Assembly: GCF_902859765.1 (NCBI RefSeq) | Contig: NZ_CADIJV010000007.1 | Coordinates: 1 to 64,000 of the forward strand | Reading direction: 5' to 3' | DNA: 64,000 bases | Source of the DNA: Achromobacter pulmonis | GTDB taxonomy: Bacteria; Pseudomonadota; Gammaproteobacteria; Burkholderiales; Burkholderiaceae_B | Shown: piece after piece, positions 55,136 to 63,479 of the stretch | Numbering within the stretch: position 1 is the stretch's first letter | How the letters are laid out: each line of letters starts with the position of its first letter | Notes under the pieces: generated by a model | What the model saw: the letters and a program-made list of their open reading frames with translations, nothing else | Told to the model about the DNA's origin: nothing | Databases searched by the model: none | Program-made: the position numbers and the translations under genes

Positions 55136-55507
55136 ATGCGCACACACAGCCCCTCCGCGCGCCGCGCCTGCCTGCTGATACTGGTGGCGCCGGCGGTAAC
55201 GCCCCTGACGGCGGGCGCCCAGACGACGCCCACGCCAGTCCCCCAGGCCGCCTCGCCGGCGGCCAGGGCCGCGCCCGGCGGTGCCTGCATCGACACCGAG
55301 GTCAACGGCTACCGCGCCCTGTCGTACGACTGCCTCAATCAGAAAATGGCGCCCGACACCACGCCCAAGCCGCCGCCCACGCTGGGCTCCGAGGCCATCA
55401 CGCAGCGGCCGCCCAACCAGATGGGCCTGCCCACGCCCGCCACCATCGGCAACCGCATGGGCAACACCTTCGGCACCTCGGCCTATCCGCAGCGGCCAAC
55501 GCCGTGA
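55136..55507 (+). CDS. Small secreted protein of unknown function
   Basis: 123 residues; ATG at 55136 after AAAGGAA, with a TATACT -10-like hexamer at 55083-55088. A signal peptide (about 1-28, ending in LTAGAQ) is followed by a Pro/Ala-rich segment and a short region with two cysteines (GACIDTEVNGYRALSYDCLN), which could form one disulfide. The tail is Pro/Thr/Gly-rich and probably disordered. I do not recognise a family. Confidence 0.65.
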   Translation: MRTHSPSARRACLLILVAPAVTPLTAGAQTTPTPVPQAASPAARAAPGGACIDTEVNGYRALSYDCLNQKMAPDTTPKPPPTLGSEAITQRPPNQMGLPTPATIGNRMGNTFGTSAYPQRPTP

Positions 55508-55549
55508 CGGCCATCCACCCTTTCCGCGGCCGGCGGCGACCGGCAGGCC

Positions 55550-55915
55550 TCAGGCCGTGCGGCTGATGAAGTAGATCTTCTTGACGAACTGGTCCACTTC
55601 CCAGCGACCGGTATAGCCCTCGGGCATGACGAAGGCCTCGCCCACGGTCAGTTCGTGCACGGTGCCGTCCGGATCGACCAGGCGCGCCGCGCCCTCGACG
55701 ATGTAGCCGAACTCGATGTAGCCGGTGGTATTGGACTGGAAACTGCCGGCCGTGCTTTCCCATACGCCGGCCTCGGCGCGGCCGCCATTGCCTTCGAACG
55801 CGGTCACGGTGCGGAACGCCGCGTCGCCCGACAGGGGACGCCTGGGCTTGCCGGGCACGGGGTTCTTCATGGGGCCGGCGTCGATGCGGACCAGCCGCGA
55901 TTGATCATGCTTCAC
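55550..55915 (-). CDS. Cupin-domain protein, GTG start
   Basis: 121 residues from GTG at 55915, which is preceded by AAGGAAAG; an in-frame ATG at 55870 is the alternative. A single cupin domain (Cupin_3-like; EFGYIVEGAARLVDPDG, GEAFVMPEGYTGRWEV) fills the second half. Starts 16 nt after the HTH-cupin regulator gene, so co-transcribed. Its role is unknown; the family often binds small metabolites. Confidence 0.78.
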   Translation of the reverse strand: MKHDQSRLVRIDAGPMKNPVPGKPRRPLSGDAAFRTVTAFEGNGGRAEAGVWESTAGSFQSNTTGYIEFGYIVEGAARLVDPDGTVHELTVGEAFVMPEGYTGRWEVDQFVKKIYFISRTA

Positions 55916-55931
55916 TGCGCTTTCCTTGGAA

Positions 55932-56486
55932 TCAATGCGCCGCCACCACCAGCACCTCGGCCGCGCCGCGGCTGACCGTGCGCATGCGATGCGGCAGTTC
56001 GGAATCGAAATAGAGGGAATCGCCCGTTTCCAGGCGGAACGCGCGTTCGCCGACCTGGACCTCGATGGCCCCTTTGAGCACCAGCAGGAATTCCTCGCCG
56101 GGATGCGGGAACACCGCCGCCGCGTCGGGAAACTCGCGCGGCGGGTGCACGACGAAGGGTTCCATGGCCTTGACCTTGCGGCGCCCGGCCAGCGATTCGT
56201 AATGGTATTCGCTGCCCAGGCCGCGGCGCTGCAGCACCTCGCGGTCGGCCACCCGCACCAGGCTCACCACCTCGTCCTGCGCCGCGCCGTCGCCGCCCAC
56301 CAGCTGCGACACGCCCACGCCATAGGCTTCGGCCAACCGCAGCACGGTGGAAATCGACGGCTCGCTCAGGCCGCGCTCCAGCTTGGACAGATAGCTCTTG
56401 GTCAGGCCCGTGCGCTCGCCCAGCTGTTCCAGGGACAGGGATTGCTGGCGGCGCAGCGTGCGCAGGCGGTGAGGCAGGTCGATCAT
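55932..56486 (-). CDS. XRE-family regulator with C-terminal cupin domain
   Basis: 184 residues from the ATG at 56486, which puts the helix-turn-helix at the very start; an ATG at 56537 is possible. HTH at 5-60 (LRRQQSLSLEQLGERTGLTK, LSKLERGLSEPSISTVLRLA). Cupin at about 110-180 (FPHPGEEFLLVLKGAIEV, DSLYFDSELPHRM). Such regulators sense an amino acid, amine or aromatic ligand through the cupin. It is probably the local regulator of the Bug-GST-aldolase operon. Confidence 0.87.
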   Translation of the reverse strand: MIDLPHRLRTLRRQQSLSLEQLGERTGLTKSYLSKLERGLSEPSISTVLRLAEAYGVGVSQLVGGDGAAQDEVVSLVRVADREVLQRRGLGSEYHYESLAGRRKVKAMEPFVVHPPREFPDAAAVFPHPGEEFLLVLKGAIEVQVGERAFRLETGDSLYFDSELPHRMRTVSRGAAEVLVVAAH

Positions 56487-56605
56487 GGGCGGGCAAATGG
56501 CGAAAACGACCGCTAAGCATGCCCGAAACCCGTCCAACCGTCGAGTCGCTCAGCGCCCCGCCCCACCTGGGTAGCCGCCCCGGCGCCAGCGTGCCGCCGG
56601 GGCGG

Positions 56606-57391
56606 CTACGCGCCCAGCACGTCGGGGTGCTGGCGCAGCGCCCGCCGCGCGTAGTACGAAAATCCCACCTGTGAACGCTTGGGCGTCAGGATCCAGTCGT
56701 GCGCCTCGCGCCCCAGTGCCGGCGGAATCGGCTGGATGGCGCCGGCCGCCATCGCCAGCAACTGCATGCGCGCGGCGCGCTCGAACTGCAGCGCCAGCAC
56801 GCAGGCCTCTTCCACCGTGCCCGCGGCCACCAGCATGCCGTGATGCGACAGCAGGATGGCGCGCTTGTCGCCCAGCGCCGCCGAGATGATCTCGCCTTCC
56901 TCGTTGCCCACCGGCACGCCGGGCCAATCCTTCAGGAAGGCCACGTCGCCGTAGAGCGGACAGTTGTCCATGTGCGAGACCTCCAGCGGCACCTCCAGCA
57001 TCGACAGCGAGGCCGCGTGCAGCGGGTGCGTGTGGATGATGCAGTTGACGTCCGGCCGCGCCCGGTAGATCCAGGAATGGAAGCGGTTGGCCGGATTGGG
57101 CATGCCGCCGCCCTCCTGCACCCGCAGGTCCTCGTCCACCAGCAGCAGGTTGCCGGCCGTGATCTCGTCAAAACCCAGGCCCAGCCTCTGGGTGTAGTAG
57201 CGGTCCGGCTCCGGCGCGCGCGCCGTGATCTGGCCGGCCAGGCCCGAATCATGTCCGCCGTCGAACAAAATGCGGCAGGTCAGCGCCAGGCGCTCGCGCA
57301 GGGTCCAGTCGGGCGTATCGAACTGGCGCTGCATCTCGGCCTGCGCCCGCGCGATCAGTTCATCCTTGCCCAGGTGCATCGTATCGGCCAT
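56606..57391 (-). CDS. Class II aldolase/adducin family protein
   Basis: 261 residues; ATG at 57391 with AAGGAG upstream. Metal-binding His residues are in IIHTHPLHAA and SHHGMLVAAGTVEEA, with the substrate-loop SGLAGQITARAPEP near the N-terminus. The family includes fuculose-phosphate aldolase, ribulose-phosphate epimerase and decarboxylases of aromatic acids. The last two are plausible beside a solute-binding protein and a GST. It starts 13 nt after the GST stop. Confidence 0.85.
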   Translation of the reverse strand: MADTMHLGKDELIARAQAEMQRQFDTPDWTLRERLALTCRILFDGGHDSGLAGQITARAPEPDRYYTQRLGLGFDEITAGNLLLVDEDLRVQEGGGMPNPANRFHSWIYRARPDVNCIIHTHPLHAASLSMLEVPLEVSHMDNCPLYGDVAFLKDWPGVPVGNEEGEIISAALGDKRAILLSHHGMLVAAGTVEEACVLALQFERAARMQLLAMAAGAIQPIPPALGREAHDWILTPKRSQVGFSYYARRALRQHPDVLGA

Positions 57392-57404
57392 GCTTGACTC
57401 CTTG

Positions 57405-58040
57405 CTATGCCGTTTCCAACAACGGCGTGAAACCCGGCAGGGCGCGCATGCGCGCCAGCCAGGCGTTGAGGTGGCGCAGGGCGGACAGGTCGTAGCCGCC
57501 CTGCTCCGCCATGCTGGTGTAGGGATACAGCGCGATGTCGGCAATGGTGGCGGACTCGCCCACCAGGAAGGCGCGGCCCGCCAGATGCGCATCCATCCAC
57601 GCCGCCGCGCGCATGCCGGCGCGGCGCCATTCGACCATCGCCGGCTCATCCACCTGCGCCGTGCCGCGCAGGTGGATCAGCAACCGCGGCTGCGCGAAGG
57701 CATGCATGTGCTGGGTCTGTTCGAAGCTCAGCCAACTGGCCACCTGCGCCTGCGCCAGGCGCCCCTCCGGCAGCCACGGCGTGCCGCGCCCCAGGTACCA
57801 CAGGATGGCCTGCGACTCCGCCAGCCACACGCCTTCGGGCGTGCGCAGCGCCGGCACCTGGCGCCACGGGTTGATGCGGCCGAATTCCTCGGTCTCCAGA
57901 TCGCCCTGCACGATGTCGAAGGTGCGGCGCGTCAGCGCCAGCCCCATATAGCCGCAGGCCAGCCGGATCTTCCAGGCATTGCCTGAGCGCAACGTGTCCG
58001 CCAGTTCCAGCGGCTGCCCCGCCAGCGGATGAGTCATCAT
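57405..58040 (-). CDS. Glutathione S-transferase family protein
   Basis: 211 residues; starts at 58040 (a second ATG follows at once), 2 nt after the Bug gene stop. The N-terminal thioredoxin-like domain (NAWKIRLACGYMGL, INPWRQVPALRTPEG, LAESQAILWYLGRG) and helical C-terminal domain (LVGESATIADIALYPYT) are both clear. It may isomerise or dehalogenate a catabolic intermediate in the same pathway as the aldolase. Confidence 0.87.
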   Translation of the reverse strand: MMTHPLAGQPLELADTLRSGNAWKIRLACGYMGLALTRRTFDIVQGDLETEEFGRINPWRQVPALRTPEGVWLAESQAILWYLGRGTPWLPEGRLAQAQVASWLSFEQTQHMHAFAQPRLLIHLRGTAQVDEPAMVEWRRAGMRAAAWMDAHLAGRAFLVGESATIADIALYPYTSMAEQGGYDLSALRHLNAWLARMRALPGFTPLLETA

Positions 58041-58042
58041 GA

Positions 58043-58999
58043 TCAATCCATCCTGATGTCGGCGCGCTTGACGATCCCGGCCCACTTCTTCTTTTCGGCC
58101 GCGATGAAGCGCTGGTATTCATCGGGCGCGCCGCTATAGAGCTGCGTGCCCTGCGCCGCCAGGCGCGCCTTCAAATCGGGCGAGGCCAAGGTCCGGCGCA
58201 GCGCCGCATTGAGCTTCTCCAGCACCGCCGGCGGTGTGCCGGCCGGCGCGAAGAAAGCATTCCAGGAACTGATCTGCAGCCCCGCGTCGCCAGCCTCCGC
58301 CGCGGTCGGCACCTGCGGCGCCGACGGCAAACGCTGGTCTGCCGCCACCGCCAGCGCGCGCAGCTTGCCCGAGGCCACGTGCGGCATGATCACCGGACTG
58401 GCATCCATCACCACGTCCACCTGCCCGCCGATAGCCGCGTTGACCGCCTCGCTGCCGCTCTTGAACGGCACGTGCACGATGTCCACGCCCGCCGTCATCT
58501 TAAGCAGCTCCAGCCCCAGATGCGGCGAACTGGCCGTGCCCGCCGAACCGAAATTCAGCTTGGCCGGATGCGCCTTGGCGTACGCCACGAAGTCGGCGAA
58601 ATTGGCCGCCGGCAGGTCGCCGCGCACCGCCAGCAGATAGGGCGAGCCGGACACCAGGCCGACCGGCGCGAACGTGTCGGGGTCATAGCTGAGCTTGGCG
58701 TAGATCAGCGGATTCACCACCTGGGTGCCGACCGTGCCCATGAAGATCGTATACCCGTCGGCCGGCGCCGTCGCCGCCACCTGCGCCGCGATCACGCCGC
58801 CCGCGCCAGGCCGGTTCTCCACCACCACGCTCTGGCCGAGCGCATCGCCCATGCCTTTGCCGACCTGGCGCGCCACGATGTCGGTGATGCCGCCGGCGCC
58901 GAACGGCACCACCAGCCGGATCGGATGATCCGGAAAAGCGGCCTGCGCGCCGCTGCTTGCGGCCAGCGCCAAGGCGGCGGCCATGATCATGCGTTTCAT
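58043..58999 (-). CDS. Bug-family (TctC) periplasmic solute-binding protein
   Basis: 318 residues; ATG at 58999 after AAGGGGAA. A signal peptide ends in GAQA (residue 20). Family motifs are IRLVVPFGAGGITDIVARQV, VVVENRPGAGGVIAA, FGSAGTASSPHLGLELL and HVPFKSGSEAVNAAIGGQ. These proteins bind small carboxylates or amides. No TctA/TctB membrane genes are nearby, so it is an orphan, as is common in Bordetella. First gene of a probable five-gene operon. Confidence 0.92.
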   Translation of the reverse strand: MKRMIMAAALALAASSGAQAAFPDHPIRLVVPFGAGGITDIVARQVGKGMGDALGQSVVVENRPGAGGVIAAQVAATAPADGYTIFMGTVGTQVVNPLIYAKLSYDPDTFAPVGLVSGSPYLLAVRGDLPAANFADFVAYAKAHPAKLNFGSAGTASSPHLGLELLKMTAGVDIVHVPFKSGSEAVNAAIGGQVDVVMDASPVIMPHVASGKLRALAVAADQRLPSAPQVPTAAEAGDAGLQISSWNAFFAPAGTPPAVLEKLNAALRRTLASPDLKARLAAQGTQLYSGAPDEYQRFIAAEKKKWAGIVKRADIRMD

Positions 59000-59036
59000 A
59001 GGATTCCCCTTGTGTCCGCCGCTGAATCGCGGTTAT

Positions 59037-59049
59037 GACACAAAGTGTC
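59037..59049. promoter_or_regulatory. Inverted repeat GACAC-AAA-GTGTC upstream of the Bug operon
   Basis: Perfect 5-bp arms around 3 bp, 38 bp upstream of the Bug gene ATG, in an AT-rich patch (59040-59085) that likely holds the promoter. Another TGTGTCC half-site lies at about 59011-59017. It is a candidate operator, possibly for the HTH-cupin regulator encoded in the same operon. Confidence 0.4.
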
Positions 59050-59214
59050 CTATAGAGCATTGATTTTCCGCAAGGGAAATGTGATTGGGGGAATCCCTGA
59101 GCAGCGGGAATAACGTTCGCCTTTCGCGCTGAAAGTTGGAAATCGTCAGCGTCGGAGGCGGCGTGCTTTGCTTTTTATGGAAGGCCCGAACTGATGCAGC
59201 ACATCAGGCGCGCG

Positions 59215-60441
59215 TCATTCAGTACGGTACAGGCTGCCGGCGCCTCCCCCTTGCGTTGGCGTGCTGTCGCTGCAGCTTGGCATTGGCAGGCCCTGTCCCC
59301 ATCCGGCGGCCAAGACCTGCACGTCACGCACCGGGTCGGAGGCCTTGGCCCGCGCGTTGCGCATGCGACAGGTTTCAGGATCGGTGGCGAATAGCCCGCG
59401 AGCAAAGCCCCGACCTTGCTCCGCCAGCTTTGCCGTCTTGGGGCTGCGGATCTGCGTGAAGGTCTGAAAGGCCTCATCCAGGCTACCGCCTGCGCCCTCC
59501 AGGCACCGCGCCAAATGCCACGCATCCTCCAACGCCTGGCAGGCCCCTTGCCCCGACGTCGGCAACGGCGCGTGTGCGGCATCCCCAACCAGCAGTACAT
59601 TCGCCCGACTCCACGTATGCAGCGGCTCCAGGTCATGCACCGCAATCAGCCGGATGGCATTTGCGGGCGTGGCACGGATGATGCGCGCGACGGGCTCGGG
59701 CCATCCCGCGAACAGATCTTCGACCTCCTTGCGTATCTCTGCAGCCGGTCTGGCTTCAGATAGCGGCCGAGCCTGGGCTGCAGCCCAATACACCAGTTGG
59801 GGTCGAATCGCGACGCAACCGAAGCGCTCGCCCGCCCCCCAGAAATCCTGAATCGAAATATCGTCCACCAGCGCATGCTGCCCCTGCGCTACGCCAATCC
59901 AATTCACGAAGCCCTGATAGGCAGGTGTGTTGTCACCCGCGACAAACTTGCGAGCCACGGAATCCATGCGGCCGTCGGCGCCAATGAGCAGATCCGGGCA
60001 GATGCGCGCACCGTTCTCGAAACGGGCCACAGCCCTGCCATTGGCAGCCAGCTCAATACCCACCGCCCGGTGTCCGAACGCCACCGGTATCCTGGCCCGG
60101 ACGACATGATCCAGTAACACCTCCTGCAAGTGCCGGCGTAGCACCGTGTAGGTCGGGTATCCCATCGTCTTGTCCAGCAAGGCAATATCGAGGCCTCCCA
60201 GTGCATTGCCCGCAGCATCCTGGCGGCGCATTGTCAGCGGTCGGCCGCCCATGGCGTCGATGTCCTGCAACAGCCCCAGTTCTTCCAGCACAAAGCTGGC
60301 GTTCGGCCAAAGCGTCACGCCGGCCCCCATGGTTGCCGGCTCCGCCCGGCGCTCATAGACCCTGGGCCGGTAGCCCTGTTTGCGCAAAGCCAACGCCACG
60401 CTCAGGCCCGCGATGCCGCCGCCAAGTATTCCAATTTCCAC
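59215..60441 (-). CDS. FAD-dependent monooxygenase (aromatic hydroxylase type), GTG start
   Basis: 408 residues from GTG at 60441, which has AGGAGAG 8 nt upstream and puts the dinucleotide fold at the very N-terminus. The FAD-binding GILGGGIAGLSVALALRKQG, the DG motif (LIGADGRMDSVA) and the GD motif (LLVGDAAHAPLPTSGQGA) mark a single-component flavin hydroxylase of the salicylate/3-hydroxybenzoate 6-hydroxylase type. It is divergent from a LysR gene, a usual arrangement for substrate-induced hydroxylases. Exact substrate unknown. Confidence 0.88.
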   Translation of the reverse strand: MEIGILGGGIAGLSVALALRKQGYRPRVYERRAEPATMGAGVTLWPNASFVLEELGLLQDIDAMGGRPLTMRRQDAAGNALGGLDIALLDKTMGYPTYTVLRRHLQEVLLDHVVRARIPVAFGHRAVGIELAANGRAVARFENGARICPDLLIGADGRMDSVARKFVAGDNTPAYQGFVNWIGVAQGQHALVDDISIQDFWGAGERFGCVAIRPQLVYWAAAQARPLSEARPAAEIRKEVEDLFAGWPEPVARIIRATPANAIRLIAVHDLEPLHTWSRANVLLVGDAAHAPLPTSGQGACQALEDAWHLARCLEGAGGSLDEAFQTFTQIRSPKTAKLAEQGRGFARGLFATDPETCRMRNARAKASDPVRDVQVLAAGWGQGLPMPSCSDSTPTQGGGAGSLYRTE

Positions 60442-60550
60442 GCTGAGTCTCTCCTGTCCATACGGTGCTCGATGTCGGGCTCGCCGCCTCGCATCGAACA
60501 AAATGGCATCTTAGATTTCGCCACCGTTGAGAACTAGCATGCAAAAATGG

Positions 60551-60566
60551 GAGGTTTTCATACCTC
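60551..60566. promoter_or_regulatory. Inverted repeat GAGGT-N6-ACCTC near the LysR start
   Basis: Located in the 139-bp divergent region between the monooxygenase and LysR genes, ending 14 bp before the LysR ATG. It may be the autoregulatory part of a LysR binding region. If translation began at 60527 or 60539 instead, it would be coding. Confidence 0.3.
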
Positions 60567-60580
60567 AGGTGGGACAATCA

Positions 60581-61522
60581 ATGCGCGATGCGCTCGATCT
60601 GAATACCGTCCGCGTCTATACCGCTGTTGTGGATGAGCAGAGCTTTGCTGGCGCATCGCGTCTTTTGGCGATCCCCTCATCCAACGTCAGCCGCTACGTG
60701 GCCGCACTGGAACGCAAACTCGGCACACGCCTGCTGGAACGCAGCACCCGCCACCTGCGTGTGACGGAAGCCGGTCGACTGCTCTACGAACGCGCCAAGC
60801 CCTTGCTCGACGCTCTGCTCTCCACGCAGGAAGAGCTTGGTGCGGTACAGCGCGAACTGCGTGGTCCTCTGAAAATGTGCATGCCCGGCGAAGCGCCAAG
60901 GTTGTTGGCTCCCATCCTCGCCGAATTCTGTAGCCTCCATCCAGGCATCGAACTGGAATGCGATACCCGGATGACCGGACTGGAAGCGCTTCGAGAGGAC
61001 GTTGACCTTTCCATCGTCTTCCACCGGGGCCATCAGGAGGACAGTGCCTTCATCACCCGCGAACTCGCCACACTGCCCAGCATCGTGGTTGCAGCCCCCT
61101 CCTTGCTGGCCCGGACCGGCATGCCGCGCCACGTTCGCGAGCTGAAGTCCCTGCCCTGTATCACTACCCTCAGTGCGCTCAAAGGCCAGCCCTGGCAGTT
61201 TCAGGACGCCGCGGGCGAAATCGTCAAGGTGCCGGTGCGCAGCAGCTATCGCGTCAACAGCGGAGAGCTGGCCGTGGCGGGCGCACGCCAAGGCATCGGT
61301 TTCGCCATTGTGGCGGCCTATCCCTGCCAGGAAGACCTTGCTGCGGGCCGATTGCAAGAGGTACCCCTTGACCTGTGTCCCGCCCCCCTGCAATTGCTGG
61401 GGGCATACAGCCATCGCCATTCCGTGACTGCGCGGGTTCGGGCGCTGCTGGAACTGATACAGGCACGGTTGGCAGGATCGGCGTGCCCTTCCATGGCCGC
61501 CGCACCGCGCGGGACGGTCTAG
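60581..61522 (+). CDS. LysR-family transcriptional regulator
   Basis: 313 residues from the ATG at 60581 (AGGTGGG upstream), which fits the usual LysR N-terminus. Winged HTH at 1-60 (LNTVRVYTAVVDEQSFAGAS, SRYVAALERKLGTRLLERST) and a periplasmic-binding-like effector domain (about 90-295). Divergent from the FAD monooxygenase, which it very likely controls in response to the aromatic substrate. Confidence 0.92.
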   Translation: MRDALDLNTVRVYTAVVDEQSFAGASRLLAIPSSNVSRYVAALERKLGTRLLERSTRHLRVTEAGRLLYERAKPLLDALLSTQEELGAVQRELRGPLKMCMPGEAPRLLAPILAEFCSLHPGIELECDTRMTGLEALREDVDLSIVFHRGHQEDSAFITRELATLPSIVVAAPSLLARTGMPRHVRELKSLPCITTLSALKGQPWQFQDAAGEIVKVPVRSSYRVNSGELAVAGARQGIGFAIVAAYPCQEDLAAGRLQEVPLDLCPAPLQLLGAYSHRHSVTARVRALLELIQARLAGSACPSMAAAPRGTV

Positions 61523-61606
61523 GATCGAAGCGGCGCGCCGCGGGCGCAGGGCATGTCGGTTCAAGCGCCCGGATGGTAAGCCACGCGCGGCCGAGCCGCG
61601 CGATGC

Positions 61607-61623
61607 CATACAATTTTCGTATG
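61607..61623. promoter_or_regulatory. Inverted repeat CATAC-N7-GTATG overlapping a -10 (TATGAT)
   Basis: Perfect 5-bp arms 39 bp upstream of the GntR ATG. The right arm overlaps TATGAT (61620-61625), a good -10 hexamer. No clear -35 is present. It may be an operator of the GntR gene, although it differs from the TNGTNNNACNA sites downstream of that gene. Confidence 0.4.
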
Positions 61624-61662
61624 ATCGAGTCGAGACAACAGCAACTTCCGGTATGACATCCC

Positions 61663-62358
61663 ATGAATCACGATAACCAGGACCCGCGCATGCCCGCTGA
61701 ACAGGACACGCCGTCCACGCCATTGCGGCGGCAAGCGGAAAACGCGCTGCGCAAGACCATTCTTTCGGGCCGATTTCAGCCAGGCGAACGTCTCAAGGAA
61801 CGTGAGCTGATGGAATTGCTCGATGTCAGTCGCACACTGGTGCGCGAAGCGCTACGCCAGGTCGAGGCCGAGGGCCTGATCGAGATCATCCCCAATCGCG
61901 GGCCGGTGGTCGCGGTGTTGAGCTACGAAGAAGCGGAAGAAATCTACGAAGTACGAGGCATCCTGGAAGCGCAGATCTGCACCGGCTTCGCACTGCGCGC
62001 GCGCAGCGAGCATATGCAGACCTTGACAACCACCTTCGACGCCCTCGCCGCCGCCGCGCGTCGTGGCGACGTCGAGCAGACGGTTGCCCTCAGCGATACG
62101 TTCTACGACACGATAGCCGCCGGGTGCGGCAATCGCCTGCTGGGCAACATGCTGCGCCAACTGCACAACCGCATCGTGCTGTTGCGCAGGACATCCTTGT
62201 CCGCGCCCAGCCGGTTGCCTGAGACCCTCTACGAATTGACCCAGATCTTCGAAGCACTCAAGGCCCGTGACGAAGCGGCCGCCGGCAAAGCCGCCCTGCA
62301 CCACGTCCGTCAGGCCGCGCGCACGGCACTCCAGGTGCTGCGAATCCGACAACACTAG
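61663..62358 (+). CDS. GntR-family regulator (FCD domain, FadR/VanR subfamily)
   Basis: 231 residues. Winged HTH at about 20-85 (LRKTILSGRFQPGERLKERE, VSRTLVREALRQVEAEGLIE), then a C-terminal all-helical FCD ligand domain (about 95-225) with metal-binding-type His/Asp residues. FCD proteins respond to carboxylate metabolites. The two TNGTNNNACNA sites directly downstream suggest that it represses the following Bug gene. Confidence 0.92.
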   Translation: MNHDNQDPRMPAEQDTPSTPLRRQAENALRKTILSGRFQPGERLKERELMELLDVSRTLVREALRQVEAEGLIEIIPNRGPVVAVLSYEEAEEIYEVRGILEAQICTGFALRARSEHMQTLTTTFDALAAAARRGDVEQTVALSDTFYDTIAAGCGNRLLGNMLRQLHNRIVLLRRTSLSAPSRLPETLYELTQIFEALKARDEAAAGKAALHHVRQAARTALQVLRIRQH

Positions 62359-62373
62359 GTGTTATCCACTAAA

Positions 62374-62415
62374 TTGTAGTACTAAATTAAAATTTTCCAT
62401 TTTTTAGTAGTACGA
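62374..62415. promoter_or_regulatory. Two FadR-type operators (TNGTNNNACNA) before the second Bug gene
   Basis: TTGTAGTACTA (62374-62384) and TAGTAGTACGA (62405-62415) both fit TNGTNNNACNA, the pattern known for FadR-type GntR proteins. The centres are 31 bp apart, close to three helical turns. They lie in a markedly AT-rich 134-bp intergenic region between the GntR gene and the Bug gene. Confidence 0.65.
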
Positions 62416-62492
62416 TTTGAACCGTCATTCACGTTCTTGGACGGCTGACGGGTTTTACCGTGGCCGATCCCTACCCCTAGGAGCAGGCGGTC

Positions 62493-63479
62493 ATGAAACG
62501 CAGATCTTTCACCACAGGGTTGTTGGGCCTCATGGCGGCGGGCGCCTTGGGGCGAACCCCACTGGCCAAGGCCCAGGGCCAACCACTACCGGCACTGATT
62601 ACCCTGGTGGTGCCGTTTTCCCCCGGCGGAGGCGCCGACCAGCTCGCGCGCGAATTCGCCCACTTCGCCCAGACACACGCGCCCGGCACCACCTTCGTGG
62701 TCGAAAACAAGCCAGGCGCCAACGGCGCCATCGCTGCGCGCCATGTCGCGCGCCTGAAGCCTGACGGGACGACGTTGCTGCTGGGCACCTCCAGCACGCA
62801 TGTGCTGGGCCCGCTCATCGCCAAGACGGCCGCCGCCGACATCACCAAGGAGTTCAGCCCCGTCACCTTACTGGCGACCACCGCCAATGTGCTGGCGGTC
62901 GCCAGCAAGTCGCGTTGGAAAACGCTGGATGAATTCCTCGCCGACGCCCGCCAGCAAGCCTTGACGTACGGCACCTTCGGTACCGGCTCGTCGGCACACC
63001 TCTACGGCCTGCTGTTGGCCCAATCAACGGGCGCCAAGTTGTCCCATGTGCCCTACAAGGGTTCCGGACAGGCGGTCACCGATCTGCTTGGCGACCACAT
63101 CGATGCGGTATTCCTGACCAGCAGCGCGCTTGAAAGCCTGGCCCGCGAAGGCAAGGTCCGCGTCCTCGGCGTGACGGGCGAAGCCCGCACGCCGGTTTTT
63201 CCCGACAGCAAGACCTTCGAGGAACAGCAGGTGCGGCAATTGGACTTCAGCGGATGGTTCGGCCTGTTCGGGCCCGCGGGCACCCCGGCGTCCATTTGCG
63301 ATAGCGTCGCGATGCTGGCTGGGAAACTGGGCAAAGACGACGCCGCTCGCCAGCGCATGGTTGGGCAGGGCTACGATTGGGTCGGCTCTTCGCCGGCGGC
63401 GCTGCAGGCCGCCGTGGAAAACACCATCGCGATCTATCAAAAGGTTCTGGCGACGGAGCCGGCGGATCTGGGCGGATAA
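62493..63479 (+). CDS. Bug-family (TctC) solute-binding protein, probable Tat signal
   Basis: 328 residues. The N-terminus MKRRSFTTGLLGLMAAGALG has a twin-arginine-type motif, with cleavage near LAKAQ. Family motifs are ITLVVPFSPGGGADQLAREF, FVVENKPGANGAIAARHVA, YGTFGTGSSAHLYGLLL and HVPYKGSGQAVTDLLG. No membrane transport subunits are nearby. It is likely regulated by the upstream GntR protein. Its 3' end overlaps the convergent hydrolase by 43 bp. Confidence 0.92.
   Translation: MKRRSFTTGLLGLMAAGALGRTPLAKAQGQPLPALITLVVPFSPGGGADQLAREFAHFAQTHAPGTTFVVENKPGANGAIAARHVARLKPDGTTLLLGTSSTHVLGPLIAKTAAADITKEFSPVTLLATTANVLAVASKSRWKTLDEFLADARQQALTYGTFGTGSSAHLYGLLLAQSTGAKLSHVPYKGSGQAVTDLLGDHIDAVFLTSSALESLAREGKVRVLGVTGEARTPVFPDSKTFEEQQVRQLDFSGWFGLFGPAGTPASICDSVAMLAGKLGKDDAARQRMVGQGYDWVGSSPAALQAAVENTIAIYQKVLATEPADLGG

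Noticed and set aside
54787-55305. Open frame upstream of the sensor gene as an intact gene
   Set aside because: Only its last part resembles TpsA and the matching segments lie in two frames, so it is treated as a pseudogene fragment.
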